Position numbers and translations under genes: made by a program. 64,000 nt of DNA from Paenibacillus timonensis (GTDB taxonomy: Bacteria > Bacillota > Bacilli > Paenibacillales > Paenibacillaceae), in assembly GCF_009725205.1 (NCBI RefSeq), contig NZ_WNZY01000005.1, positions 62,001 to 126,000 on the forward strand. The letters run 5' to 3'. Under the pieces are notes generated by a model. It was not told the DNA's origin. It ran no database searches and saw nothing but the letters and a program-made list of their open reading frames with translations. Positions 18,668 through 27,164 of the stretch are shown one piece after another. Position 1 is the first letter of the stretch; every line of letters starts with the position of its first letter.

Positions 18668-20416
18668 TTAATTTTGAATGTGTCGGTACAGGATTCGAAA
18701 ACCGTAGGCTTCGAGTGAGATGTTCATGATCCCATTCACCGGCGCCACCGCTTCTTCGGTCAGGGCATCCCGCCAATCGCTCGTCTGCATGGGATGCGTT
18801 AAGGTAACCGCCTTCGGCGTATTGTTCATCCAAACCGTAAAATGCATGTGCTCGTCCATACGTTCGTAAATGATACTGGGATCCCCCGGATCGGCATGCA
18901 AAAACCGAAAACGGCCGTGACGGAGAGCGGTATGCCGCTTGCGCAGCTCGATCATCAGCTTGTAGAAATCATAGAGCTCACGATCCTGCTTGCTGCGGTC
19001 CCATTCCATACATTTACGGCAGTCCGGATCTCCATCGCCGGTGAGTCCAATTTCATCGCCGTAAAACACACAAGGCGTCCCAATATAGGTAAAGAGAAAC
19101 ACGACGCATAGCTTGAGCTTTCGCTTGTCGCCACCGACACGGGTTAGCAGGCGCGGAGTGTCGTGGCTCCCCAGCATATTAAAGACGACTTCATTCGTTT
19201 GATGCGGATATCGCATGATCAGCGAACCCATCTCATCGGAGAAGGCGGCTCCGTCGACCCCTCCAGTAAAAAATTCTAGCACTTTATCGGCAAACGGGTA
19301 ATTCATCACGGAATCGAATTGATCTCCCAGCAGCCAATTCAACGAATCGCTCCACACTTCTCCGATCAGATAAGCCTCCGGATTCGCTTGTTTCACGATT
19401 TGCCGAAATTCGCGCCAAAACGGATGATCGATTTCATTCGCTACATCCAGCCGCCAACCATCTAATTTGATTTCCTTAATCCAATATTCGGCGACGCCTA
19501 GCAAATAATTTTTCAAATCAGGGTTGGCCGTATTAAATTTTGGCATATTGGGAAAAAAACCAAACGTATCATAAGTAGGTACCCCGTTTTCTACTTTTAC
19601 CGGGAAGCGGTTTACGTGAAACCAGCCGAAATAGGGCGAAGCTTCGCCGTTTTTGAGCACATCTTGAAACGGAGGGAAATGCTCGCCGCAATGATTAAAT
19701 ACCGCGTCCAGCACAACCCGAATTCCTATTTTGTGACAACGCTCCACCAGGGTTTTCAGCAAAGCATTGTCGCCGAAGTGAGGATCAATCTGCTTGTAAT
19801 CCACAATATCGTATTTATGATTGGAGGGCGCCGTAAACAGAGGGGTCAGGTAAAGCGCCGTGACGCCTAAATCCGTTAAATCGTCCAAATGGTCGATGAT
19901 CCCTTGCAAGTCGCCGCCAAAGTAATTATCACGGGTTGGCTTGCCTCCCCAAGCCTCCACCGGTTTCGGATCATTGGACGGATCTCCATTGGCGAACCGC
20001 TCCGGCATGATCTGATAAAAAACGGCCTGCTTCGCCCATTCCGGTACCCTGACCACTTCAATTTCGTGGATATACGGGAACTCGAAGCATTCGCCGGGCG
20101 GATGGGGGGCCTCCGATTGAATTCCTGCGTCCAGCAGGTATACCGTCTCCGTCCCGGCGGTGAGCTTAAAGGCATAGGAAAGGCGTTTATATTTGGGACG
20201 CACAGCAACCTCCCAATAGTCGAACATGCGGTCATGAGCCGCTTTTTCCATCGGCAGTTCCTGGTAAGTTCCCGCCCAGTCGTATTTGTCCCCGGTCATC
20301 GCGTAAACCTGTTCAACATCATCCCGTTTGGTCCGGATGCGGAGGTGGATCGTCATGGGGTCGTAAGCATAAGCCCATTTATCCCGGGGAACGTGGTAGA
20401 GCGCTTCAAGCAGCAC
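18668..20416 (-). CDS. GH13 neopullulanase / cyclomaltodextrinase-type amylase
   Basis: 582 residues. An N-terminal beta-sandwich (CBM34-like) precedes a GH13 barrel with region II DGWRLDVANEI (nucleophile Asp), region III YLIGEVWSDS (acid Glu) and region IV MLGSHDTPRLL. Length and N-terminal domain match cyclomaltodextrinase, neopullulanase and maltogenic amylase. No signal peptide, so it is intracellular and probably trims maltodextrins or glycogen-derived dextrins. GTG start after GAGAGGAGGCG. It is convergent with glgBA. Confidence 0.88.
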   Translation of the reverse strand: MLLEALYHVPRDKWAYAYDPMTIHLRIRTKRDDVEQVYAMTGDKYDWAGTYQELPMEKAAHDRMFDYWEVAVRPKYKRLSYAFKLTAGTETVYLLDAGIQSEAPHPPGECFEFPYIHEIEVVRVPEWAKQAVFYQIMPERFANGDPSNDPKPVEAWGGKPTRDNYFGGDLQGIIDHLDDLTDLGVTALYLTPLFTAPSNHKYDIVDYKQIDPHFGDNALLKTLVERCHKIGIRVVLDAVFNHCGEHFPPFQDVLKNGEASPYFGWFHVNRFPVKVENGVPTYDTFGFFPNMPKFNTANPDLKNYLLGVAEYWIKEIKLDGWRLDVANEIDHPFWREFRQIVKQANPEAYLIGEVWSDSLNWLLGDQFDSVMNYPFADKVLEFFTGGVDGAAFSDEMGSLIMRYPHQTNEVVFNMLGSHDTPRLLTRVGGDKRKLKLCVVFLFTYIGTPCVFYGDEIGLTGDGDPDCRKCMEWDRSKQDRELYDFYKLMIELRKRHTALRHGRFRFLHADPGDPSIIYERMDEHMHFTVWMNNTPKAVTLTHPMQTSDWRDALTEEAVAPVNGIMNISLEAYGFRILYRHIQN

Positions 20417-20609
20417 GGTTTGGCGCCTCCTCTCGTGAATACTCGTGATCGATCGTTATAGAGTTCATTATTCCCAAACGGGATGCGGAGCATGAACCCG
20501 AAGCGAAACATAAATATTCAACAAATTGACCAAAGTATGATAAATGGGAATCTCTAGGGACGACTTAAGTCGGAACTGTGAAAATATGATGAATGCTATG
20601 AAAATTGTT

Positions 20610-20638
20610 TTGCATATATATGCATTCTGATTTATAAT
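20610..20638 (+). promoter_or_regulatory. Sigma-A promoter of the amino-acid ABC operon
   Basis: TTGCAT, a 17-bp spacer and TATAAT (20633-20638), about 55 bp upstream of the binding-protein start. The rest of the 277-bp region between 20417 and 20693 shows no gene or structure I recognise. Confidence 0.75.
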
Positions 20639-20693
20639 TAGCCCAGTAATCATCTTAGAACGAAAATATCGAAGCAGAACAGGAGAGAGATCC

Positions 20694-21545
20694 ATGAAAA
20701 AATGGGGCATGTTATTCATAGCAGTCATGATGGTAACTTTGGTGCTGGCCGCTTGCGGTCAGGAAAAAAATAACAGCGGGAACACGGCGAACAACGCCGG
20801 TCAAGCCGCGAACCAAAACGAAACCCAAGCGGGCGGAGAACAAACCGAACCGGCTAAGAAGCTGGTCGTCGGCATGAGCGCTGACTTCCCGCCGTACGAG
20901 TTCCACATTAAGAATGACAAAGGCGAAGACGAAATCGTTGGTTTTGACGTCGAGATCGCCAAAGAAATCGCTAAGGATATGGGCGCTGAGCTGGAGATCA
21001 AAGACTTGAAATTCGACACCCTGCTGAATGAGCTGTCGAGTGGACGCGTTGATCTCGTCATCTCGGGGTTGAGCCCGACTCCAGAACGTGCCGAACAAAT
21101 CGATATGTCGAAAATTTACTACAAAGCCGAGCAGGCTGTTGTGACCCGTGAAGCGGACAAAGATAAATTCAACACGATGGAATCGCTGGAAGGCGCTAAA
21201 ATCGGCGTTCAGCAAGGTTCCATTCAAGAAGATATGGCTAAAGAAATCCCGAACGCTCAATTGACCTCGCTGGGTAAAATCAACGATATCATTATGCAGC
21301 TAAACACAAACCGTGTTGATGCAGCCATTCTGGAAGGACCGGTTGCTGAATCGTTCGTGAAGAACGTGAAAGGCCTGGTGATCACGGATGCCAAACCGGT
21401 GACTGAAGATGATGGTTACGTGATCGGCATCAAGAAAGGCAACCAGGAGCTGTTGGATCAAGTGAATACAACGCTCGATCGCTTGATTAGCGCTGGCAGC
21501 ATCGATCAATTCGTTGCTGAAGCGAGCGCGCTGGCCGAGAAATAA
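20694..21545 (+). CDS. Amino-acid ABC transporter substrate-binding lipoprotein
   Basis: 283 residues. Lipoprotein signal ending LVLAAC, a low-complexity Asn/Glu/Gly linker, then an SBP_bac_3 domain (KLVVGMSADFPPYEF, GFDVEIAKEIAKDMGAELEI, SGLSPTPERAEQIDMS). The family binds polar amino acids such as arginine, glutamine or cystine; the specificity is not clear here. ATG after AGGAGAGAG. It is followed by a terminator and then by the permease and ATPase genes of the same importer. Confidence 0.92.
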   Translation: MKKWGMLFIAVMMVTLVLAACGQEKNNSGNTANNAGQAANQNETQAGGEQTEPAKKLVVGMSADFPPYEFHIKNDKGEDEIVGFDVEIAKEIAKDMGAELEIKDLKFDTLLNELSSGRVDLVISGLSPTPERAEQIDMSKIYYKAEQAVVTREADKDKFNTMESLEGAKIGVQQGSIQEDMAKEIPNAQLTSLGKINDIIMQLNTNRVDAAILEGPVAESFVKNVKGLVITDAKPVTEDDGYVIGIKKGNQELLDQVNTTLDRLISAGSIDQFVAEASALAEK

Positions 21546-21562
21546 TCACGGTATCCATCTGC

Positions 21563-21601
21563 AGAAAATAGCGAAGCCATTTCGCTATTTTCTGTTTTTT
21601 T
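21563..21601 (+). terminator. Internal (partial) terminator between binding-protein and permease genes
   Basis: 13-bp perfect stem (AGAAAATAGCGAA with TTCGCTATTTTCT), a short loop and a run of T. It lies inside the ABC operon, so it likely lets through only part of transcription and keeps the binding protein in excess. Confidence 0.8.
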
Positions 21602-21641
21602 GCGTAAGGGTTTGAGGTAAAGGAGGAGGAAGAAAGGCGTT

Positions 21642-22304
21642 ATGGACTTAATATCGATGTTTATGGAATACCGCAGTTACTTCTTGGCAGGTGTCCAGTA
21701 TACGCTGCTTCTGGCAGCAATAAGCGTATTTTGCGGCTTTATTCTTGGTTTACTCATCGCGTTGATACGGATGTCGCCTTGGGGAATCGTGCGGTTTCTC
21801 GGTCATGCCTGGGTCGAATTTCTGCGCGGCACGCCGATGATGGTTCAGCTCTTGATTATTCACTACGGATTTGCGTTTGTGTTTGACGTGAACTTCACGC
21901 CGATACAATCCGGGGCGATTACGTTGTCGATTAACAGTTCCGCCTATCTGGCCGAGATTTTCCGAGCCGGCATCCAAGGCGTCGACCGCGGACAAGGGGA
22001 AGCGGCACGTTCCCTGGGGATGACGAAAGGGATGGCTATGCGCCATATCATTATTCCGCAAGCGATCAAATCGGTGCTTCCCGCGATCGGCAATGAATTT
22101 ATCACCATCATTAAAGAATCATCGATCGTTTCGATTATCGGTACGGCCGAGCTCATTTATCAAGCGCAATCGGTCGTCACGATCACGTACGACGGGATGA
22201 CGCCTTATCTGATCATCGCCATCATGTACTTTATTCTGACATTCACGCTGTCCCGTATTTTGAGCGTGTTCGAAAGGAAGTTGAAGACCAGTGATCACCG
22301 TTAA
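21642..22304 (+). CDS. Amino-acid ABC transporter permease
   Basis: 220 residues with about five TM helices and the HisM/GlnP-type signature. The EAA loop reads [42 protein letters not shown], the site where the ATPase docks. ATG follows AAAGGAGGAGGAAG. Its end overlaps the ATPase gene by 14 bp. It forms a homodimeric channel with the neighbouring ATPase and receives substrate from the upstream lipoprotein. Confidence 0.93.
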   Translation: MDLISMFMEYRSYFLAGVQYTLLLAAISVFCGFILGLLIALIRMSPWGIVRFLGHAWVEFLRGTPMMVQLLIIHYGFAFVFDVNFTPIQSGAITLSINSSAYLAEIFRAGIQGVDRGQGEAARSLGMTKGMAMRHIIIPQAIKSVLPAIGNEFITIIKESSIVSIIGTAELIYQAQSVVTITYDGMTPYLIIAIMYFILTFTLSRILSVFERKLKTSDHR

Positions 22305-23013
22305 AGGCTTGCATAAAAAATTCGGTCAACTGCATATTTTGCGCGGAATCGACCTAGAAATCTCCAAAGGGGAAGTCGTCGTCGTGATCGGTCCCAGCGG
22401 ATCGGGAAAAAGTACCTTCCTCCGTTGTCTGAATCTGCTCGAGGTTCCGACCGAAGGCGAGATTACGTTTGAAGGCGCGTCGATCACCGGCAAGAGACAC
22501 GACATTAATAAAACCCGCGAGAAAATGGGGATGGTGTTCCAGCATTTTAACCTGTTTCCGCACAAAACCGTGATCAACAACATTACGCTAGCTCCGATTC
22601 GCGTGAGAAAACTCGACAAGAGCAAGGCGGAAGCGATCGCGATGGATCTGCTTCACACCGTGGGCCTGGAAGATAAGCGGGACGTATATCCGGCCCAGTT
22701 GTCCGGGGGCCAGAAGCAACGGATTGCGATTGCTCGCGCGCTGGCCATGGAACCGCATGTCATGCTATTTGACGAGCCGACATCGGCGTTGGACCCGGAA
22801 ATGGTCGGGGAGGTGCTCGATGTCATGAAGAACCTGGCGGAACGGGGCATGACGATGGTTATCGTTACGCACGAGATGGGGTTTGCCCGTGAGGTTGGCG
22901 ACCGCATCCTGTTTATGGATCAAGGCGTGATCCTCGAGCAGGGAACGCCGCAAGAGGTGTTTGGATCGCCGCAGAATCAGCGGACCAAAGATTTCCTGAG
23001 CAAGGTGCTCTAA
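22291..23013 (+). CDS. Amino-acid ABC transporter ATP-binding protein (GlnQ-like)
   Basis: 240 residues with Walker [11 protein letters not shown]-loop [12 protein letters not shown], signature [15 protein letters not shown], Walker [14 protein letters not shown] and switch His in VTHEMGFA. It closely resembles GlnQ/HisP-type ATPases. GTG start at 22291 inside the permease gene, preceded by GAAAGGAAG. It powers the importer with the two upstream genes. Confidence 0.94.
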   Translation: MITVKGLHKKFGQLHILRGIDLEISKGEVVVVIGPSGSGKSTFLRCLNLLEVPTEGEITFEGASITGKRHDINKTREKMGMVFQHFNLFPHKTVINNITLAPIRVRKLDKSKAEAIAMDLLHTVGLEDKRDVYPAQLSGGQKQRIAIARALAMEPHVMLFDEPTSALDPEMVGEVLDVMKNLAERGMTMVIVTHEMGFAREVGDRILFMDQGVILEQGTPQEVFGSPQNQRTKDFLSKVL

Positions 23014-23039
23014 GAGGTTGTTCAAAATAAGACGCAATA

Positions 23040-23077
23040 GACCGTCCGAAAAGATAGATTCGGGCGGTCCTTTTTTT
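23040..23077 (+). terminator. Terminator of the amino-acid ABC operon
   Basis: 11-bp stem (GACCGTCCGAA with TTCGGGCGGTC, one G-U pair) followed by seven T. Confidence 0.85.
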
Positions 23078-23218
23078 GCCTTTTTGCTGCCGAACATATG
23101 ATCTTTTTTAACATTACGTTTACGATTGGACACAAAAATGTAACCCGTCCTATCAAGGTTTTGAGCCATTTGGTGAGAATTACCTGAGCTTCTGGTTACA
23201 AAATTGTGATATATTCAA

Positions 23219-23366
23219 TAAGCCGAAACCTTACTTCAAGGTGCGGGGGACGAAAGCTGATAACGAACCAGGGTGAACCGAATTCGTTTCTTGGGGTGAA
23301 GCGCGTCAATGGATGCGCCGGGAACGTTCCTTTTTTCCGAATCCGACAACTAACTCCGCAGGCGCA
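23219..23366 (+). promoter_or_regulatory. ydaO-yuaA-type c-di-AMP riboswitch
   Basis: The leader carries the conserved blocks of the ydaO/yuaA element in order: AGCCGAAACC, GCGGGGGACGAA, CCAGGGTGAACC, TTGGGGTGAAGCGCG, then TTCCGAATCCGACAACTAAC. This RNA senses c-di-AMP and in relatives switches off cell-wall hydrolase and potassium genes when c-di-AMP is high. It sits directly upstream of a LysM-3D protein gene, a common target. A possible -10 (TATATT) lies at 23210-23215; I see no convincing -35. Confidence 0.88.
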
Positions 23367-23386
23367 GTAAAAAGGAGGGCAATTCA

Positions 23387-24088
23387 TTGAAAAGTCGCAT
23401 TTGGTCTAAAATAGCAGCATCGGCGTTGATCGCCGCAAGTTTGACGATTACCCTGCAGACGGCTTCCGTCCATGCAGACGCGGTACATAAAGCCGTGGAG
23501 GGAGACACCTTTTATCTTCTTGCCAAACAATACGGCGTGGAATTGAACAAGCTGATCGCCGCAAATCCAACCATTCATCCTCAGAATATTTACGGCGGCT
23601 TGAACATCACCATTCCGGGGGGCGAAACCCGCGCATTGGCTTTGGCTTCCGCCGCACCGGCTAAACAGGAGGTTGCGCCGGCCGCAACTTCGACGACAGC
23701 TGTCGCATCCAAGCTGAAGGTGATGTCTAACGACAACGTCGTTGAGGCTTGGGGAAAAACATTTACTTACTCGCAAACGATTAATGTGAAAGCCTCGGCA
23801 TATACCGCGTCGGCAAGCGAAAATGGAAAATGGGGCGCGGTAGACTACTTTGGCAACCCGCTGAAGCTCGGCACCATCGCCGTCGACCCGAAAGTCATCC
23901 CGATGGGCACGAAAGTCCTGGTAACCGGACACAGCCATGATGGCTTGCCGGATCAAGCGTTTGTGGCTACAGCCAGCGATCAGGGCGGTGCGATTAAAGG
24001 GAACCGCATTGATATCTTTATTCCGGGGAGTACAACTGCCGCGAAAGCATTCGGCTATCAAGACGTTACCCTGTACGTACTGAAATAG
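23387..24088 (+). CDS. LysM and 3D domain cell-wall protein (YocH-like)
   Basis: 233 residues: signal peptide ending near VHADA, one LysM repeat (HKAVEGDTFYLLAKQYGVELNKLIAANP...) for peptidoglycan binding, an Ala/Thr-rich linker, then a C-terminal 3D domain with the conserved Asp residues in IAVDPKVIPMGT and GNRIDIF. 3D domains are likely lytic transglycosylases. TTG start at 23387 after AAAGGAGGG. Expression should be governed by the upstream c-di-AMP riboswitch, tying wall cutting to osmotic and wall signals. Confidence 0.9.
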   Translation: MKSRIWSKIAASALIAASLTITLQTASVHADAVHKAVEGDTFYLLAKQYGVELNKLIAANPTIHPQNIYGGLNITIPGGETRALALASAAPAKQEVAPAATSTTAVASKLKVMSNDNVVEAWGKTFTYSQTINVKASAYTASASENGKWGAVDYFGNPLKLGTIAVDPKVIPMGTKVLVTGHSHDGLPDQAFVATASDQGGAIKGNRIDIFIPGSTTAAKAFGYQDVTLYVLK

Positions 24089-24101
24089 GACACGATCCCA
24101 A

Positions 24102-24137
24102 GCAAAAGAGCTCCCTCAGACGAGGGAGCTCTTTTGC
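24102..24137. terminator. Bidirectional terminator between the 3D-domain and deacetylase genes
   Basis: Perfect 16-bp inverted repeat (GCAAAAGAGCTCCCTC with GAGGGAGCTCTTTTGC) around a 4-nt loop. Confidence 0.88.
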
Positions 24138-24138
24138 G

Positions 24139-24966
24139 TTAGCGATATTTGGTTGTTTGCAGAAGCTCGGCCAGATCGACGAAATGATAACCTTGCGCCT
24201 GCAACGTGTCGATAATCTCCGGCAGAGCTTGAATCGTACCGTTCAGATTGGATCCGACACCGCCGCCCGAATGCTGAAGGATAATTGAGCCAGGACCCGC
24301 GGTATCAATCACGTTTGATTTAACCTTGTTTTTGTCGATGCCTTTCCAATCTTGCGAATCTACATTCCAATTGACGAGGGTATAGCCGTTTTTCTTTGCC
24401 CACTGCACCTGTTCCTCCCTAATCTCCCCATAAGGCGGGCGGATGAGCTTGGGGCGGTAGCCTACGGAATTTTGGATAATTTTCTCCGTACGCAGGATTT
24501 CCGTTTGAAATTGTTTGACGGAGCGCTTGCGGAAATTCGGATGACTGAAGGAGTGATTGCCGATGAGATGCCCCTCTTGATGGATCCGTTGCATCAACTT
24601 GGGAAATTTCTTAGCCCGTACTCCGACCACGAAGAAGGTTGCCTTGATCCCTTTACGATGAAGCACATCGAGAATTTGCGGCGTAAATCGTGGATCAGGA
24701 CCGTCATCGAAGGTCAGGGCGATCTGTTTCACTTCCGGACCTCGGAATTTGAAGGTCTCCGAATATTTGCGTCGCAGCTCGCTTAGATCTACTGGTTTGG
24801 CGTCCACAGGTGCCGCCTTGTTCTCTTTCAGATCTCCTTTATCCGACTGACTCCTTGTTTCATGAACAACTGAGGAGGCATGAACAGTCTGAAGCCCGGA
24901 GCCGCTGTACATAAACAGAGAAGCGGCCATGCACAAGAATAGTGCTCTCTTAAGCTGGATAAGCAA
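24139..24966 (-). CDS. Secreted polysaccharide deacetylase (CE4)
   Basis: 275 residues with a signal peptide (ALFLCMAASLFMYSGSGLQTVHA) and a NodB domain: motif 1 TFDDGPDPRF (metal Asp), motif 2 HSFSHPNF (metal His residues), motif 3 RPPYGE, motif 4 DSQDWKG and motif 5 ILQHSGGG. Likely removes N-acetyl groups from peptidoglycan or a related glycan at the cell surface. TTG start after AAGGAGGAC. The gene is monocistronic, and its upstream region is shared with the Fnr-type box before pyrK. Confidence 0.9.
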   Translation of the reverse strand: MLIQLKRALFLCMAASLFMYSGSGLQTVHASSVVHETRSQSDKGDLKENKAAPVDAKPVDLSELRRKYSETFKFRGPEVKQIALTFDDGPDPRFTPQILDVLHRKGIKATFFVVGVRAKKFPKLMQRIHQEGHLIGNHSFSHPNFRKRSVKQFQTEILRTEKIIQNSVGYRPKLIRPPYGEIREEQVQWAKKNGYTLVNWNVDSQDWKGIDKNKVKSNVIDTAGPGSIILQHSGGGVGSNLNGTIQALPEIIDTLQAQGYHFVDLAELLQTTKYR

Positions 24967-25078
24967 GGTTAGTCCTCCTTCATTCCCATACTGTACCTAA
25001 GATGTAGTATTCCCTAACTGTTGCAGAAAATAAATGAAAACGATAAAAAACCAGCGGTTATGGAAACCAATATGCGGT

Positions 25079-25094
25079 TGTGAGATAAATCACA
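25079..25094 (+). promoter_or_regulatory. Fnr/Crp-type operator upstream of pyrK
   Basis: TGTGA-GATAAA-TCACA, a perfect 5-6-5 palindrome of the form bound by Crp/Fnr proteins (the Bacillus Fnr box is TGTGA-N6-TCACA). It lies 64 bp upstream of the pyrK start. I cannot place a convincing -10 at the class II distance, so the mode of action is open; it may also affect the divergent deacetylase gene. Confidence 0.7.
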
Positions 25095-25157
25095 GACGTT
25101 CTTGGCGAAAAATTGCATCCTTTGATGAAGCATAAATGAGAGGGATGTGATAGATTC

Positions 25158-25853
25158 GTGGCAACTGTAGTGGCCAACCAAGAAGTCGCGCATGGGGTGT
25201 TCAAGCTCACAGTGCAAGGGAAGTTCACGGGGAAAATGGGGCAATTTTATATGCTGCGCGCCGGGGATCAATATCCTTTGCTCTCCCGTCCGATTAGCAT
25301 CTTTGATCTCAAAGAGGACCAAATCGAGTTCCTGGTTCTGGTTGCGGGGGAAGGAACCGCACGTTTATCCGGATTGAAGCCTGGGGATTCATTAACACTG
25401 GACGGTCCGTTTGGCAACGGATTTCCGCCCTTGGAGGGAAAGACGGCTTTCGTAGGCGGCGGAATCGGCATCGCCCCATTTTATTACGCACTGCGTGAAG
25501 CGCCGGAGGCCGACGTATACCTCGGCTACAGCCGCGAGTCCTATATGGTCGAAGAGTTTCAAGCTGCATCCCGTGGCAGAGTGACGTTTGACGTGGGCAG
25601 CTCGATATTAGATCGGGTAGATTTTCGGAACTATGATACGGTAATCGCCTGCGGGCCTCATCCGATGCTGCATGCAGTCCAGCGCAAACAAGCACAAAGC
25701 GGCGGCCAAACCAAGGTCTACGTTTCCTTGGAGAATCGTATGGCCTGTGGCATCGGCGCTTGCCTTGTATGCAGCGTGCAATGCAAAGACGGACGGAAGA
25801 AGGCCTGTGCAGACGGGCCGGTATTTTTAGCGGAGGAGGTCGTGTTCGCATGA
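25158..25853 (+). CDS. pyrK: Dihydroorotate dehydrogenase B, electron-transfer subunit PyrK
   Basis: 231 residues: FAD-binding domain with [13 protein letters not shown]-binding loop [13 protein letters not shown], and a C-terminal [2Fe-2S] cluster with Cys residues in [14 protein letters not shown] and KKACADGP. It passes electrons from PyrD to NAD+. GTG start at 25158; upstream purine-rich AGAGGGATGTGATAG is the likely ribosome site. Overlaps pyrD by 4 bp. The other pyrimidine genes are not in the window. Confidence 0.92.
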   Translation: MATVVANQEVAHGVFKLTVQGKFTGKMGQFYMLRAGDQYPLLSRPISIFDLKEDQIEFLVLVAGEGTARLSGLKPGDSLTLDGPFGNGFPPLEGKTAFVGGGIGIAPFYYALREAPEADVYLGYSRESYMVEEFQAASRGRVTFDVGSSILDRVDFRNYDTVIACGPHPMLHAVQRKQAQSGGQTKVYVSLENRMACGIGACLVCSVQCKDGRKKACADGPVFLAEEVVFA

Positions 25854-26782
25854 CTCGATTAACGTGCAGCCTCGCGGGGGTTTCTTTTAAGAATCCGGTC
25901 GTCATGGCCTCCGGGACGTTTGGTTTTGGCAAAGAGTATGGGGCAATTTACGATATTAACAAGCTGGGCGGATTGTCTGGCAAAGGGCTAACGTTACATC
26001 CGAAGTCCGGGAATGACGGGATTCGCGTTGCGGAAACGGCGTCCGGGATGCTGAATAGCGTTGGCCTGGAGAATCCGGGAGTCGCCGCCTTCCTGCGCGA
26101 AGAATGCCCGCGGTGGGAGCAGCTTGATTTGGCACGAATCGTAAATTTGGGCGGGAATACGATTGAAGAGTACGTGGAAGGCGCCAGGCTGATTGATGAG
26201 GATGCGGCTAGGCGGAAGCAGGAAGGCAGAACCGCCGTCGACATGATCGAGCTAAACATTTCCTGCCCGAACGTTAAAGCCGGAGGGATGGCCTACGGGA
26301 TCAAAACAGACATTGCCCGTCAGGTGGTCCGCGAGGTCCGGGCGGCAACGGCGCTGCCACTGGTCGTCAAGTTGTCCCCAAACGCTGAGGATATCGTCGG
26401 TATGGCCGTGATGTGCCAGGAAGAACAAGCGGACGGCGTATCGCTGATCAATACGTTCTCGGCGATGAAAATCGACATCTTCAAGCGGCGGAGCATCTTT
26501 GACAATTTATATGCCGGTCTGTCCGGTCCGGCTATCAAGCCGATCGCTTTGCGAATGGTACATCAAGTCAGTCATGCCGTGACAATCCCGGTGATGGGAA
26601 TGGGCGGGATCAGCAGTGCAGAGGATATTGTCGAGTTTATCATGGCCGGCGCGACCGTCATTCAGGTGGGGACCCATAATTTCGTAAACCTGCGAGCGGG
26701 GGAGCGGTTGGTCAGCGATCTTGAGGCATGGATGAACCGGGAAGGCATCCAGGCCTTGGACGAAATCCGCGGAATCCTATAA
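25850..26782 (+). CDS. pyrD: Dihydroorotate dehydrogenase B, catalytic subunit PyrD
   Basis: 310-residue FMN barrel of class 1B. N-terminal [17 protein letters not shown], catalytic Cys in [11 protein letters not shown], and the FMN phosphate loop [20 protein letters not shown]. Oxidises dihydroorotate to orotate using NAD+ through PyrK, so it works without oxygen. Start ATG 25850 overlaps the pyrK stop (ATGA). It is followed 37 bp later by an LpdD-like gene and molybdenum cofactor genes, an unusual context. Confidence 0.93.
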   Translation: MTRLTCSLAGVSFKNPVVMASGTFGFGKEYGAIYDINKLGGLSGKGLTLHPKSGNDGIRVAETASGMLNSVGLENPGVAAFLREECPRWEQLDLARIVNLGGNTIEEYVEGARLIDEDAARRKQEGRTAVDMIELNISCPNVKAGGMAYGIKTDIARQVVREVRAATALPLVVKLSPNAEDIVGMAVMCQEEQADGVSLINTFSAMKIDIFKRRSIFDNLYAGLSGPAIKPIALRMVHQVSHAVTIPVMGMGGISSAEDIVEFIMAGATVIQVGTHNFVNLRAGERLVSDLEAWMNREGIQALDEIRGIL

Positions 26783-26819
26783 AATAAAGGCATACTGTTT
26801 TGGAAGGGAGCTGCGGCAA

Positions 26820-27164
26820 TTGTCATTCGAGGATATCAAGCTGGAAGCGATCCCGGTCGGACGTGATTTGCTGCTGCTAATCACGGGAGGCGTCTCGCAC
26901 ATTGGCGCGGCGTCAACCGCTTATCCGTCGGGTGAAGGCACTGAAGCGTTGACTTCCGCTGTGCCAGGGCACAAGGAGCATACCTTAAGCGAAGAGTATG
27001 CCCGCCGCGCCTCTGCGGCACTAGGCCGAACCGTCACCGTCGTTATGGGCATTCATTACGACAATTTGAGCAAAGAAGAAATTAAAGAGATTTCAAAACG
27101 AACGACAGAGATGCTGGATCATTATTTGCTGGAACAGCAGGGGAATGGAGCGAATCCGCGATGA
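26820..27164 (+). CDS. LpdD-like protein (prenylated-flavin chaperone family)
   Basis: 114 residues. The order of blocks (VGRDLLLLITGGVSHIGAAS, then LSEEYARRASAALGRTVTVVMGIHYDNLSKEEI) matches the small LpdD family, which helps mature UbiD-type decarboxylases that use prenylated FMN. No UbiD or UbiX homologue is in the window. TTG start at 26820, preceded by GGAAGGGAGC. It overlaps moeA by 4 bp and so is translationally coupled to it. The role next to molybdopterin genes is unknown; the assignment is from remembered sequence patterns. Confidence 0.65.
   Translation: MSFEDIKLEAIPVGRDLLLLITGGVSHIGAASTAYPSGEGTEALTSAVPGHKEHTLSEEYARRASAALGRTVTVVMGIHYDNLSKEEIKEISKRTTEMLDHYLLEQQGNGANPR

Noticed and set aside
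23384..24061. 225-codon open frame on the minus strand
   Set aside because: Antisense to the LysM-3D gene, which has a riboswitch, ribosome site, signal peptide and clear domains.
25309..25932. 207-codon open frame on the minus strand
   Set aside because: Antisense to pyrK and pyrD; no family features and many Pro/Arg runs typical of shadow frames.
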